A DNA stretch of 64,000 nt from Molossus alvarezi (GCA_037176705.1 CM073899.1:2542001-2606000); one strand, 5' to 3'; counted from the first letter of the stretch, positions 11,680-22,487 are shown. A program made the numbers and translations. Notes: generated by a model not told the origin, from the sequence alone.

Positions 11680-11886
11680 TTTTTTTTTTTATTGATTTTA
11701 GAGAGCGAGGAAGGGAGATGGAGAGAGAGATAGAAACATCGATGAGAGAGAACATTGACTGGCCGCCTCCTGCTTGCCCCCACTGGGGATCGGGCCCACA
11801 ACCTGGGCCTGGGCCCTGACCGGGAATCGAACCAGCGACCTCTTGGTGCAGGGTGGACGCAACCACTGAGCCGCACCGGCCGGGCG
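11680..11886 (-). mobile_element. Type-A SINE, antisense
   Basis: Complete copy with a T-run (A-tail complement) at 11680-11692 and head at about 11820-11886. The body has a small change at 'GGGCCTGGGCCCTGACCGGG'. Confidence 0.92.
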
Positions 11887-12359
11887 AGGTTAGGTTTCTA
11901 ATACAGTACGTGCTTCCAGGGCTCTGCACATTCTCAGTGTACATAGAGACACGTGGGGTGGGGCAGGGCAGGTTCTCAGTTGCGCGTCCATGCACCAGTG
12001 TTACTGTACCCTTACTGATTAATTGCCATATTACTTGTCATATGAACAGCTGCAGTCCCACCTTTGGGCCACCTGTCTGCACGTGCTCAGAGGCAGGGCT
12101 TGACGAGCGGGTTTCCACCTGGGTCGGCCAGGTGCACGGAGGCAATCACCTGAGCACAGGCGGGCGGCTCACTGTGCTCAGCGAGCACCGGAAACAACAA
12201 CACTGCCAATAGCTTCAGGGACCGTGCACGGCAGGAAAGGGGGAGAAAATAAAAACAACAATCGAGGCAAAATGTGGACTCTGTTCACTTGGGGTAAATC
12301 TCAGGTCAGCAACACACAGTGACAAGCACAGAGGAGCCCGAACGTATTAAATGACTCAA
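11887..12359. other. Unique DNA
   Basis: Nothing recognised before the HAL1 start. Confidence 0.5.
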
Positions 12360-13736
12360 TGACATGAGAAAGACCAGGACGGCGGGTAGGTAACCGCAGC
12401 CTCGTCTCCACAACCACATCGAATTCACAACTAAACTACAGAACAACCATCCTTCAGAACCGCCTGACACCAAGCCGAATGGAAGTCCTACAACAACGAG
12501 ATTAAAGAAGAACCACTTGGAGACTGGATGGGCTGGTCCCACACTCACATGTGTCAGATAAAAATCCGGAGGACACCACGGCTGGAAGGTCCTCCCTGAG
12601 GAGTGAGCGTTCCCCGTCCCACACCGGGCACCCAGCTCAGGGTTCCAGTGCCAGGAAGAGAGTCCCCATCACTTCTGGCTGTGAAACCTCCCTGAGGCTG
12701 AGGGAGGCTGAGGCTTCTGGAGCCCCAGGCAGCTCCTTTTAAAGGGCCCGCACACGGACTTACTCAAACCCACTCCCTCTGAGCGCCAGAGTAGGGGAGG
12801 CAGCTTGAAAGACACCAGAGACATATGAAGAACTGGGTTGTTTGGCATCTAGGTGAGGGCTGGAGAGGCAGGTATCTCCTGGACAGACGTGCTGCCAGGG
12901 GCCGTTGTCCCCAGGGCAGCAGATGGGCACCATAGCTGGGCCTCCAGCAACCTGGCTCACACTGGTAGCCCCGCCTGGTGATTCCCTGAGGCCCTGCCCC
13001 ACCCAACTTTCAGGCCCACCCAAGCTGTTTCCAGTGGCTTTACCATAGGATTGGCCTGTCTGGGATCCTGCTTCAGGTTTTCCTAAATTCTCTCAACAAG
13101 CAGCATCTGGTCTCAGTGAGCCCCATACCTCTCGCTAAGTTGCCCCAGGCCTGGCACTAGAAGCAACCAGCCTTGGTTCACAGCCTGGCTTTGCCTGGGC
13201 ACCTCCAAGCCCAGCACAAGAAGAAGCCATCTGAAGATCACTTTGTAGCTTACGCTGGTGGCCCCAGATAGAACACAGGCAGTGGCTGACCTTGCCCCAG
13301 AGCCAGCACACCCAGTGAACAGCTTCAGGCCACATAGAAGCACCACCACCCAACCACCTCCACAGTGACACACTTAAGGAGTGGACTCAGTGGGTACCAG
13401 AGCCCTGCTGAATAAGTCGTGCTCTGTGTGGTGGGTCCTACACAGCTGATCCTCCAAGGTAGTCAGAGGGCAGTGGTCAGTGGGCACAGCCAGTCCTTGC
13501 AGCTGATCAGCCTGAGTAAAACCCTCTCATTGATGTGCCAACAGCAATCAAGACTCAATCACAACAGAAGGGTGTACAGTCCACACTTAGGGTGCACCTT
13601 GAGGGCCCAGCTGGGTGATCCAGTGGCTGAGCCACTGGACCCGACAGGACATCTAGTACAAGAGGCCACCCTAGGGACCCTAGGGGACATAGAAACTCTA
13701 CCTAATACATAGAAATTAACACAGGGAGGCAGCCAA

Positions 13737-14886
13737 GTGAGGAGACAGAAGAAAGAACAGAACCAAGCTCTAGGAAAAGAACTAAATGAAGTGGAGAGAA
13801 CCAATCCAACAGAAGAGCTTAAAACACTGGTTATAAGGATGCTTATTGAACTTAGTGAAGGCCTTAAGAGCATAAAAGAGTATCAGTCAGGCTCTGGCCG
13901 GTTTGGATCAGCAGTTAGAGCATCAGCCCGCGCTCCAGATAGACCCGGGTTCGGTTCCCGCTAAGGGCACGTACCTCAGTTGCAGTTTGTTCCCGGCCCT
14001 GGTTGGTTGTGCGGGTGGCAGCCAGTCGATGTGTCCCTTCACGTTGATGTTTCTCTCTCTCTCTCTCTCTCTCTTCCTCTCTCTCCCTCCCACTCTGTCT
14101 GAACCAAAAATGGAAAAATGCCCTCGGGTGAAGATAAAAAAAAAAGAGTACCAGTTGGAATGAAGAATGCACAGTCAGAAATGAAGGATGTACCAACTGA
14201 AATAAAGAATAATTTACACAGATTCAATGGTAGAGTATGTAAAGCCAAGAAGCAAACCATTGGTTTGGAATATAAGGAAGCAAAAAACACCCAATTAGAA
14301 CATAAAAAAAAAAAACAGAGTCCACAAAAATGCAGATAGTATAAGGAGCCTCTGGAACAATTTCAAGTGTACCAACATTTGTGTCATGGGGGTGCCAGAA
14401 GGAGAAGAGAGAGAGCAAGAAATTGAACACTTATTTGAAAAAAATAATGACAGAAACCTTCCTTAACCTGATGAAGGAAAGAGACATACAAATCCAGGAA
14501 GCACAGATTGTCCCAAACAAGATGAACCCCAAGAGGCCCACACCAAGACACATCATCATCAAAATGCAAAAGATTAAAGACAAGGAGAGAATCTTAAAAT
14601 CAGCAAGAGAAAAGAGTTAGTTACCTACAAGGGAACTTCCATAAGACTGTCAGCCAATTTCTTAAAAAGAAAGGCCAGAAAGGAGAGGCAAGAGATAGTC
14701 AAAGTGATGAAAAGCAAGGACCTACAACCAAGATTACTCTATCCTGCAAAGCTATCATTTAGAATCGATGGCCATATAAAAAGTTTCCCAGAAAAGAAAA
14801 AGCTAAAGGAGTTCATCCCCACCAAACCAGTATTATATGAATTGTTGAAGGGTCTTTGTGAAGAAAAAAAAGATAAAAATATATGA
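13737..14886 (+). pseudogene. HAL1 ORF1 remnant (L1 ORF1p-like)
   Basis: L1 ORF1p is an RNA-binding protein with a coiled coil, an RRM and a C-terminal domain. Pieces of the frame are visible here in order. An N-terminal part is rich in Lys and Glu and begins 'MRRQKKEQNQALGKELNEVE' (13737). After the SINE come a coiled-coil-like stretch (14118-14340), an RRM-like stretch with 'TPRHIIIKMQKIKDKERILK' (about 14549-14608) and a C-terminal part with 'LQPRLLYPAKLSFRIDGHIK' (14719-14778), ending KKDKNI and a stop at 14884. The C-terminal phrase is homologous to 'YPARLSFKIEGQIKSFPEKK' of the L1 at 31250-31310. The frame is broken by the SINE (13891-14143), by frameshifts near 14340 and 14440, and by a stop near 14620. 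No functional protein is expected. Confidence 0.8.
13891..14143 (+). mobile_element. Type-B SINE inside HAL1 ORF1
   Basis: The host sequence AGAGTATCAGT (about 13877-13887) is repeated as AGAGTACCAGT (about 14145-14155) after the tail, a TSD of 11 nt with one difference. A long (CT)n tract lies in the body (14052-14075). Confidence 0.92.
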
Positions 14887-15339
14887 ACAATAAAATGGCA
14901 ATAAATACATATCTATCAATAATTGAATCTATAAACAAAATGAATGAGCAGAACAGAAACAGACCCATAGATTCAGAGAACTTTTTTTTTTGGTTGTTTG
15001 ATGGGAGTGGGATTTGGGGGATGGGTGAAAAGATGAAGGAATTAAGAAGTACAAATTGGTTGTTAGACTGATGAACGTCAAAGAGAAGGGGGGAAGAGGG
15101 GAGAGATAAAGCAAAGAACTTCCATGCAGATGTGCATAACTGATGAACACAGACAATAGTGTGGGAAAGGCAGGAGGGGGTGGGAGTAGGAAGGAGAGGG
15201 TCAATGGGGGAAAAGGAGGGACATCTGTAATATATTTAACAATAAAGATAAGTTTTTTTAAGAAAAAAGATGACTCTAAGGATACACAGAAATTAATTCT
15301 TGGGAGAAAGATGCACCATAGGAGACCTTTCCATTCGGT

Positions 15340-16330
15340 CCGTTTGGTTCTCATTTATTCATACAACAGCCGTTTAATGAGCCCCTGTCATATGCTCGGA
15401 GTGGTTCTTGGAGCTGGAGACACAGCAGTGACCACAGGGGCAGAAAGCCATGACTTGTGGGAAATGCTTCCAAGTGTCCAAGGTGGACAATAACCAAGAT
15501 ACATAAGAAAAGCAGGTAGCATGTTAGATGGTACAGATGCTGAGGAGATGACAGAGAGAGTAGAAAGATGTCAAATGTCAGAGAGGGATAGCTCGGAAAT
15601 TTTAACCAGGGTTTCAGAAAAGACTTCAATGGGAGAATGACGGAAACACACGCCACGTTTGAGATGTGTCGGACTCAAACTTTCCGGGTAGAGAAAACAG
15701 TAGGGCAAAGCCTTCAGAGAGAAAGCGTGGCCTGGCCTGTGTGAGGAACAGCATGGACACCAGGGCGGAAGGGCAAGGTGAAGAGAAGGTGAACTGGGGA
15801 GCTGTTGGGGAGCAGTCACACAGGGCCTTGTGAGACACGGGGAGTGCTTCGTCTTTCTTATCAGTGCCATGAGGATCTTTGGGGCAGTTTGGGCTCAGTT
15901 TTATATTTCAACAGGATTATTCCAGTTTCTATGCAGACAGTAGACTTCGCTGGGGAAAGAGAAGACATAGGAACCCAGTGCTGATACTGCTGAAATAGTC
16001 CAGGTGACAGAACCTTGGGCCAAAGTCGGTCAACTTTGGATATATTTTAAATATTGAGTTGAAAAATGTGTGTTGATATATTGAAAGGGAAAAAATGGAG
16101 AAATCAAGGGTGTAGCCCAAGCCATTGAGAGAATGTAGTTGCCATTCTCCAAGATGTACAACATTTTGGCAGGAGATGGTTTGGGGGAATATCAATAGCC
16201 CAGAGTTAGGTATTTCAAGTCCAAGGTGACATAGATAGAGACTCTGGTGATATTAATCAGAAATTCAGTATATGGATCTGGAGTTCAGGGAGAAGCCAAG
16301 GGCCTGGCTGTAGAGCAAGTGAAAATACTA
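15340..16330 (+). mobile_element. Ancient mammalian repeat, family not assigned
   Basis: About 1 kb is co-linear with a very common old mammalian repeat that I recognise by landmarks but cannot name safely. These are 'GGAGCTGGAGACACAGCAGT' (15410-15429), 'CACACAGGGCCTTGTGAGAC' (15818-15837), 'GCTGAAATAGTCCAGGTGAC' (15989-16008) and 'TGGATCTGGAGTTCAGGGAG' (16274-16293). It is strongly diverged and has no coding potential. Confidence 0.5.
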
Positions 16331-16375
16331 GAACATACAAGTTCTGTGAAACCAGATAAAAAATTATATAAACAG

Positions 16376-16580
16376 CCTTGCTGGTGTGGCTCAGTGGTTG
16401 AGTATCAAGCCTGCACCAAGAGGTCGCTGGTTTGATTCCTGGTCAGGGCACATGCCCAGGTTGTGGGCCCGATCCCCAGTGGGGGGCGTGCAGGAGGCAG
16501 CCAATCGATGTTCTCTCTCATCAATGTTTCTATCTCTCCCTCTCCCTTCCTCTCTCTCTAAAATCAATAAAGGAAAAAAA
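16376..16580 (+). mobile_element. Type-A SINE
   Basis: Complete copy with TSD 'ATTATATAAACAG' (16363-16375) and 'ATTTTATAAACAA' after the AATAAAGG tail. Confidence 0.93.
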
Positions 16581-16599
16581 TTTTATAAACAAATTTTCT

Positions 16600-17400
16600 G
16601 CTAACATTCACACTAAAATAATGATAAAAATGCAGAGAACCCAAATTTTACAAATGGGTTAGATTTCTAATAGGCTTGCCAAAAAATTACACTCAAAAGC
16701 CCAAATATGGAAATGTACACAATATTGTTACTTACTGAAGAAATTAAAATTGCATGTCAGAGCAATGACCACCCACCCGAGCAGCTCCAAGCAGAGCCTG
16801 GTGAGACCATGGGAGAGCCACAACTCTCACACCAGTGCACACAAATGTTCTAGAACACCGCTCGCATTATGCAGTAGACTGAATATTTAATGGCCAAGCA
16901 ATTTCACTCTGAAGTGTGCACCCAACTGAGCTAAGTGCCTCTATGGACAGACGACAGACGCAGGAGTGATTGCCATTGTCTTGAAGAAGCCCATTGTCCA
17001 TTTTCAGTGACATCGATAAGTTATGGGGGCTCACACAATGCAGCACCACAGAGCAGCGGAACCATCCAAGCCACCACTACGTATAATAAATAACGTTGAT
17101 AACCCTCACAGAAAATTCTGGGTGAAATAATCCAAACACCAAGGACATATGACAAATGATTGTAGTCTCATAAGGTCCACAAATGAGGAAAACTTGTGTA
17201 TGGGTTAGGAATCCGAAGGGTGTTTGCCTTTGGGTGGAAGGGAAGGGACCATGAAGGTGGGGCTGTTGATCGGCGGTTAATGGTCTGTATTTAGCCAGGG
17301 ACCTTGTTTCTGTTGTGATAATTTATTGAACCTTACCCTATGGATGCACTTTCTTCTCTTAGCACAGTATTCTTCCATAAGTGTTTGTCAAAATGGAAGG
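16600..17400 (+). mobile_element. Ancient L1M-like 3' end, heavily diverged
   Basis: Co-linear with the 3' end of old mammalian L1s: 'GCCAAGCAATTTCACTCTGA' (about 16892-16911), then 'TGTAGTCTCATAAGGTCCAC', then 'GTTTGCCTTTGGGTGGAAGG' (17222-17241) and 'TGTGATAATTTATTGAACCT' (17314-17333). These parallel the end of ORF2 and the L1M 3' UTR. No frame survives. Confidence 0.5.
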
Positions 17401-18339
17401 GACGGAGGGCTCTAGAAGGGAAGGAATTGCCGGCAGTGACACAGGCGTTTTCCCAGGGTTGGGAGGCTGACAACATTCTGTTTCCGTAAGGTTACACCAG
17501 CATGTTCTTCATGGTTTTGGTAATTCATTCAGCAAGACACGTATTTGATGCCTCTTCTGGACCTACGTTATATGAAAAATCATTTTTTAAAGTTTTAAAA
17601 GTTCATGTTGCTTTGCAAAATATGTCTTACATCCTAGTCAGCTTCCATGATAACATCTAAATGCAGTCCTTTAAGAAAGTACCAAGTCATAATGAGGCTA
17701 CTCATTGCTGATCTAGGAGAGGAAGTCACGTTGCTACAGTGCAGAGAACAACATCATTTAAGACGTTTGGGTGTCGCCAAGATCCCTTTCTCCTATCAGA
17801 GGAGGAGGTTCCTGGCGCTGGCTGTCAGACCCAGGATGCGCTGCAAGACCAGTGTCAGGGGCCTTCCCTAGGCCTCTCCCGGGGGTCCTGGTTTCAGTCA
17901 TGTTGGAGTTCTCCGTTCTGGCTCCGTGTGTGCCTGGTGGGAGGTGAGGGCCACAGAGAAAGGAGGCGGCCCAGGCAGAGCTGCAGAGGGGAGATGCCAG
18001 GATCCACTGCAAGACGCCAAGGCCCCTCCCTGTCTCCCACTCCGTGGGTTCTCCTGAGGTCTGGACGGACAATCTTCCATTTCATCAAAATCTGCTGTGT
18101 GCGAGCCGGCCCTTCCCTAGGGGCTTTGAGAAGCACAGCAGCAGCTGACTTGGGGATTATGGATAGTGGAAAGCATCCCCTGCAAATGATGGGGAAAAAA
18201 ATAAACCACATCTCCATTTCCACCCAGAGGCGAAGACAAGACGGGTAGGAAGACAGCTGACAGACCCCTGCCAATTCACAAGCTTGTCATTGATGAAACG
18301 ATATGAATCATAAAATACGGTTGTCTGTGCTATTGGAGC
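17401..18339. other. Unique DNA
   Basis: No repeat family recognised. The frames at 17739-18248 (plus) and 17758-18274 (minus) overlap, are Arg- and Gly-rich, and show no domain. Confidence 0.5.
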
Positions 18340-18690
18340 ATTCGCTCTGTTAGCATTGTTGACATCACTGCAGGTGCGCCCCAACATCAGGTGTGCCCCA
18401 TCCCCAGGTGCGCCCCATCCCCGGGCTTGCATTAGCTCTGTTAGTATTGTTGACACCATGGCAGGTGTGCCCCATCCCCAGGTGTGCCCCATCCCCAGGT
18501 GCGCTCCATCCCCAGCTCGCATTAGCTCTGTTAGCATTGTTGACATCACTGCAGGTGCGCCCCAACATCAGGTGCGCCCCATCCCCAGGTGCACTCCATC
18601 CCCAGCTCGCATTAGCTCTGTTAGCATTGTTGACATCACCGCAGGTGTGCCCCATCCCCCAGCTCACATTTGCTCTGATTTTAGTACTGA
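18340..18690. repeat. 90-bp minisatellite with 17-bp subrepeats
   Basis: Units start at 18340, 18431, 18521 and 18611, with a partial unit at 18667. Each opens 'ATTAGCTCTGTTAGCATTG' and then carries two or three copies of a subunit like 'AGGTGTGCCCCATCCCC'. All frames across it on both strands are repeat-derived. Confidence 0.95.
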
Positions 18691-18848
18691 TGATCATGCT
18701 ACAGCTCTGGAATTCCCATCACGGCTCTGGGTTGGAATGACTTTTACAGGCAATAGTCAATATGATTTTAAATAAAGATATTTTCAAATTAAAAGAAAAG
18801 TAAAAGACTGGACACAAGTGCTCATGTTTATTAAAAAGGAATAGGCAG
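18691..18848. other. Unique DNA
   Basis: Nothing recognised. Confidence 0.4.
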
Positions 18849-19240
18849 CCCTGGTCAGTGTGGCTCAGCAGTTGGAACGTCAGCCTGTGGACCAAAGAGT
18901 CATGGGTTCGATTCCAGTCAAGGGCACGGTCATGTGGGAGGCAACCAGTTGATGTGTTCCTCTCATATCGATGTTTCTCTCTCTCAAAATTGATAAAATG
19001 CCTGGCTGGTGTGGCTCAGTGGTTGAGCATCAACCCTGCACCAAGAGGTTACTGGTTCGATTCCCGGTCAGGGCACATGCCCAGGTTGTGGGCCCAATCC
19101 CCAGTGGGGGGCGTGCAGGAGGCGGCCAGTCGATGTTCTCTCTCATCCATGTTTTCATCTTTCTTCCTTTGCCTTCCTCTCTCTTTAAAATCAATAAAGA
19201 AAAAAACATTAATAAAAATATCCTCCAGTGAGGATTTAAA
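18849..19240 (+). mobile_element. Type-B SINE split by a type-A SINE
   Basis: The 5' part (18849-18998) has a type-B head but an internal deletion after GGGCACG. Its 3' hairpin 'ATCCTCCAGTGAGGAT' (19220-19235) lies beyond the inserted type-A copy. A weak outer TSD is visible: GGAATAGGCA before and AGTAATAGGG after. Confidence 0.85.
19000..19211 (+). mobile_element. Type-A SINE nested in type-B tail
   Basis: Complete copy from 'GCCTGGCTGGTGTGGCTCAG' to the AATAAAG tail. Its TSD lies in the tail of the host SINE: ATTGATAAAAT (about 18988-18998) and ATTAATAAAAA (about 19208-19218). Confidence 0.9.
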
Positions 19241-20205
19241 AAAAAAAGTAATAGGGAAATGTTCGTGTGATGAAAGGAACCGGTAGGACATTAAGAAATT
19301 CAGATTTGTTTCTTCCAAGTATTTTTGTGTTCTAGGCAGGTTACCAGAGTTTAAATTGGTGTTAGTTAAGTTTAATGTGTTACTAGTTCAAGAGAGTAGG
19401 TTCTTCTCCTAAGCAAACATGTAATGTTTCTTTCCTTTTCTTGTTCTGGTTGGTACTGGGGGTTTGAAGATAGAGTCATCTAAACCTGGAAGTATTTCCA
19501 GAGATGTGCTAAGAAAAGTAAAAAATAATGTAGCTTATTTCTGTGACTATCTGCAAAGAAAGCAAGAAATCGGTTATTCTCAGGACTGGACTGAAAATTA
19601 AAAACAGTGCTTAGAATTGATATCAGCATGTTCTGCCGTCTGCACCGACAGCATTGCTTCCTCCGAGCGATGCCCCTGCCCCTCCTCTTGTAACGGCCGC
19701 CTCTGTCTCCCAGTGGGCACATTACCTGGGCTTCAGCTGACTCAGCGCTTCTGGAACAATCCATTCTTATTGATCTCAGTAAATGATGTCCGCTTCTCAA
19801 AAACAACAACAACAACAAAAAAAACTAGTAGGCATTAAATATCAGGACATGAACAGTCAGGATGAAAATGGTGTAGGTTGTAAACACTTCTGGGGGTTTT
19901 CTGTGAGGTCTTTTTAAATTGGAAAACACATATTCACAATAACAAATGAGAGTCACAGCTCCGCGGTGGTTTTGCGTGTTAGACACTGTTGGTCCTGATT
20001 TGCAGCTGGTATAAATAGATATCGACTGGCCTAACTGAAATAAAACCAGGGATGAAAATGGACATCGCCTTCCAATTAGCAAGGATATTTATTAGGAGAC
20101 CTCTGAGCACAGTGGGGTTCACCTGGATCTAAAATGTTGTGAGCATTCTTCTGAGCCTAGAGTTAACAGAGTGGGGATGTGTATAGTTGCTATAGTGACT
20201 TAGAA
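19241..20205. other. Unique DNA
   Basis: Contains a short (CAA)n run at about 19803-19817. No gene or repeat family recognised. Confidence 0.5.
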
Positions 20206-20217
20206 ATACAAATTTTA

Positions 20218-20310
20218 GCCCTGGCTGGTTTGGCTCAGTGGTTGGATAGTCAGCTTGCGGACCAGAGAGTCCCAGGTTCGGTTCCTGCTAGGAGCACATA
20301 CCAAAAAAAA
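20218..20310 (+). mobile_element. Head-only type-B SINE (tRNA-like part plus A-run)
   Basis: Contains only the tRNA-like head: A-box 'TGGCTCAGTGG' and B-box GGTTCGGTTCC. It ends at GGAGCACATACC and is followed at once by eight A residues. The approximately 160-bp type-B body is absent. TSD ACAAATTTTA lies at 20208-20217 and 20326-20335, so the short form inserted as such. Confidence 0.85.
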
Positions 20311-20335
20311 TGTATATATATATACACAAATTTTA

Positions 20336-20748
20336 AAAATGTATTTAAGCCAAATGATGATAGTGATGCTCTGCTGATCGTATGATGATTTGTATGATAG
20401 AACTTCCAGTAAGAAATTCTCTATATACAGAAGAGTGATTGAACTGCCTTTTTTCCTAACTGTAACTCCAAGCTTCTGCCACACACTTTTTCTGGGGAGG
20501 CTCTCTGATCAGGGCAGGGGTGTTCAAGATGCCATGTCCATTCACTTTAACTGGACCAGACCATCTGCCAATGTCAGTGACAAACAGTGCCAGTGTCCAC
20601 CGGCGCCAGGTGTGGGCCAGGCAGGGTCAGGTGCAGTTCCTGCCACATGCAATGCCAGCCCCAGTTGGGCATCTCACCTGGTGCTTTTCAAAAAGTTCTG
20701 TTTGTTCTAGAATCAGGCTGTATATACAGGTTGTTTTATAGCAAAGGA
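20336..20748. other. Unique DNA
   Basis: Nothing recognised. Frames at 20390-20741 show no domain. Confidence 0.5.
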
Positions 20749-20760
20749 TGAAGTCGAATT

Positions 20761-21006
20761 TTTTTTTTTTTATTCTCATCCAAGGACATTTTTGCATTCA
20801 TCTTCAGAAAGAGCAGGAGGGAGAGAGGGAGAAAGAGAGAGAGAGAAACACTGATGTGAGACACATCGACTGGTTGCTACTCACACAAACCCAACCGGGG
20901 CCAGGGACAAACTGCAACTGAGGTACGTGCTCTTAGTGGGAACCAAACCCGGGACTCTCCGGTCCACAGGCTGATGCTGTAACTGCTGAGTCACACCAGC
21001 CAGGGC
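20761..21006 (-). mobile_element. Type-B SINE, antisense
   Basis: Full-length copy with the tail complement (T-run) at 20761-20771. TSD 'TGAAGTCGAATT' is exact at 20749-20760 and 21007-21018. Confidence 0.95.
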
Positions 21007-21042
21007 TGAAGTCGAATTAATGTCACAAAAATAAACAGTATA

Positions 21043-21262
21043 GCCCGGCTGGTGTGGCTCAGTGGTTGAGCATCGACCCTGCACCAGGAGGTCGCTGGTT
21101 TGATTCCCGGTCAGGGCACATGCCCAGGTTGTGGGCCCGATCCCCAATGGGGGGCGTGCAGGAGGCGGCCAGTCGATGTTCTCTCTCATCGATGTTTCTA
21201 TCTCTCTCTCCCTCTTCCTTCCTTTCTCTCTAAATATCAATAAAGGAAAAATAAATAAATAA
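21043..21262 (+). mobile_element. Type-A SINE
   Basis: Complete copy ending in an (AAAT)n tail. TSD AACAGTATA lies at 21034-21042 and again just after the tail (about 21267-21275). It sits 36 bp from the preceding antisense SINE, forming an inverted pair. Confidence 0.94.
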
Positions 21263-21344
21263 ACGAACAGTATATATCTGAGCAGCTGTGGTGTGGCTGA
21301 GAGTCAGATATAAACAGATAAGAAAGCAGCTGTGAAGGCAACTC

Positions 21345-21708
21345 CTTTACCAGACGCCAGGCGGGTGTGGCCCAGGCCTCAGCTCACAGCTGCACGCGGG
21401 TGCACAGGACTCAGGGTCTCCTACCGGACACCAGGCGGGTGTGGCCCAGGCCCTCAGCTCACAGCTGCACGCGGGTGCACAGGACTCAGGGTTCCTACCG
21501 GACACCAGGCGGGTGTGGCCCAGGCCCTCAGCTCACAGGTGCACGCGGGTGCACAGGACTCAGGGTCTCCTACCGGACATCAGGCGGGTGTGGCCTGTGA
21601 ATGCAGGTGTACAGGACTCAGGGTCTCCTACCAGATACCCAAAAGGTGTGGTCCAGGCCCTCAGCTCACAGGCACATGCGGGTGTACGGACTCAGGGTCT
21701 CCAACATT
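21345..21708. repeat. 74-bp minisatellite, about five copies
   Basis: Units start at 21353, 21427, 21501 and 21576, then a unit shortened by about 16 bp, and a last one from 21634. Each reads 'CCAGGCGGGTGTGGCCCAGG' followed by CCTCAGCTCACAG, a CACGCGGGTG segment and ACAGGACTCAGGGTCTCCTACC. Overlapping open frames here are repeat artefacts. Confidence 0.95.
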
Positions 21709-22487
21709 AACACAGTGAAAATCTCACCCACCTGCTCTGACTTCCTCACCCTGATTCTCGGATGCTGTTGTCTTGAAGAGATAGATGTAGCCTGTGACAG
21801 TCAGAAGGTAGACACATGAAGATGGACCTTAGTGCTTGGAAGGAAATCTGCATGATCAATAACTAGAAAAAAAAAAAGTGTTCTTTTTCTCCGCGTAAGA
21901 AAAATAAACCCAGTCACAAATTGAGTTAAAATACCCCAACTCAGAAAGGAATCCCAAGATGATTCAACTTCATGGCTGTATGAAAATGGGAATTAAAGCT
22001 CACCCTAAATTTATCAGAAGAGATTATTTTGTTAAAGCTTGGTTCAGTGCAGAATATTATCCATCATATTGTAATAACTATATGTGTGGTGTCAGATGGA
22101 TACCAGGCGTTTAAGGGGGATCGCTGTAAGGGTTATACATATCTAATCACTGTGGTGTGCACCTGACACTGATACAATATTGCATGTCCACTGAAAATGA
22201 GTTTTATAGTAACAAATAAGCCAGTTGATAACCTCCCCAAGCAGGAAGAGGTCTTTAACATTACCCACTGACACCTGCCAAAACAAAGGAAGAAAAAAAG
22301 AAATATTTTTCAGGTCTGTTATTACTGAGTTAGATTCCATAGAATTTAATGTCTAAAACTCTTATTAATGTAATATCTAGATACTGTGTATCTCCACAAC
22401 ACTGAGTACCACAATAAGCATTAGAAAATGGTTGGGATTCATTCTATGCTGTGGAAATGAGAAGAAGGAATCACATTATGACAGAGA
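21709..22487. other. Unique AT-rich DNA
   Basis: Nothing recognised. Confidence 0.5.

Larger units (their letters stand above)
12360..15267 (+). mobile_element. HAL1-type element (L1 with ORF1, no ORF2)
   Basis: The 5' UTR starts near 12367 ('GGACGGCGGGTAGGTAA') with L1-family landmarks such as 'CTACAGAACAACCATCCTTC' and 'GAATGGAAGTCCTACAAC'. An ORF1 region follows (13737-14886). After that comes a short 3' part with 'GGGATTTGGGGGATGGGTGA', GAAGTACAAATTGG and 'GGGACATCTGTAATATATTT', ending in an AATAAAG..A-rich tail. No endonuclease or RT sequence lies between ORF1 and the tail. This is the layout of HAL1 ('half-L1') elements, which are mobilised by L1 proteins in trans. A possible TSD is 'ATGACTCAA' (12351-12359) against 'ATGACTCTA' (15270-15278). 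A type-B SINE interrupts ORF1. Confidence 0.8.

Noticed and set aside
17739..18274. Overlapping 169- and 126-codon frames on opposite strands
   Set aside because: No domain, no repeat-free support and no promoter or splice context; chance frames in GC-richer DNA.
21345..21708. CRISPR-like array
   Set aside because: Units are directly adjacent and vary along their whole length, with no unique spacers between conserved repeats. It is a minisatellite in a mammalian genome.
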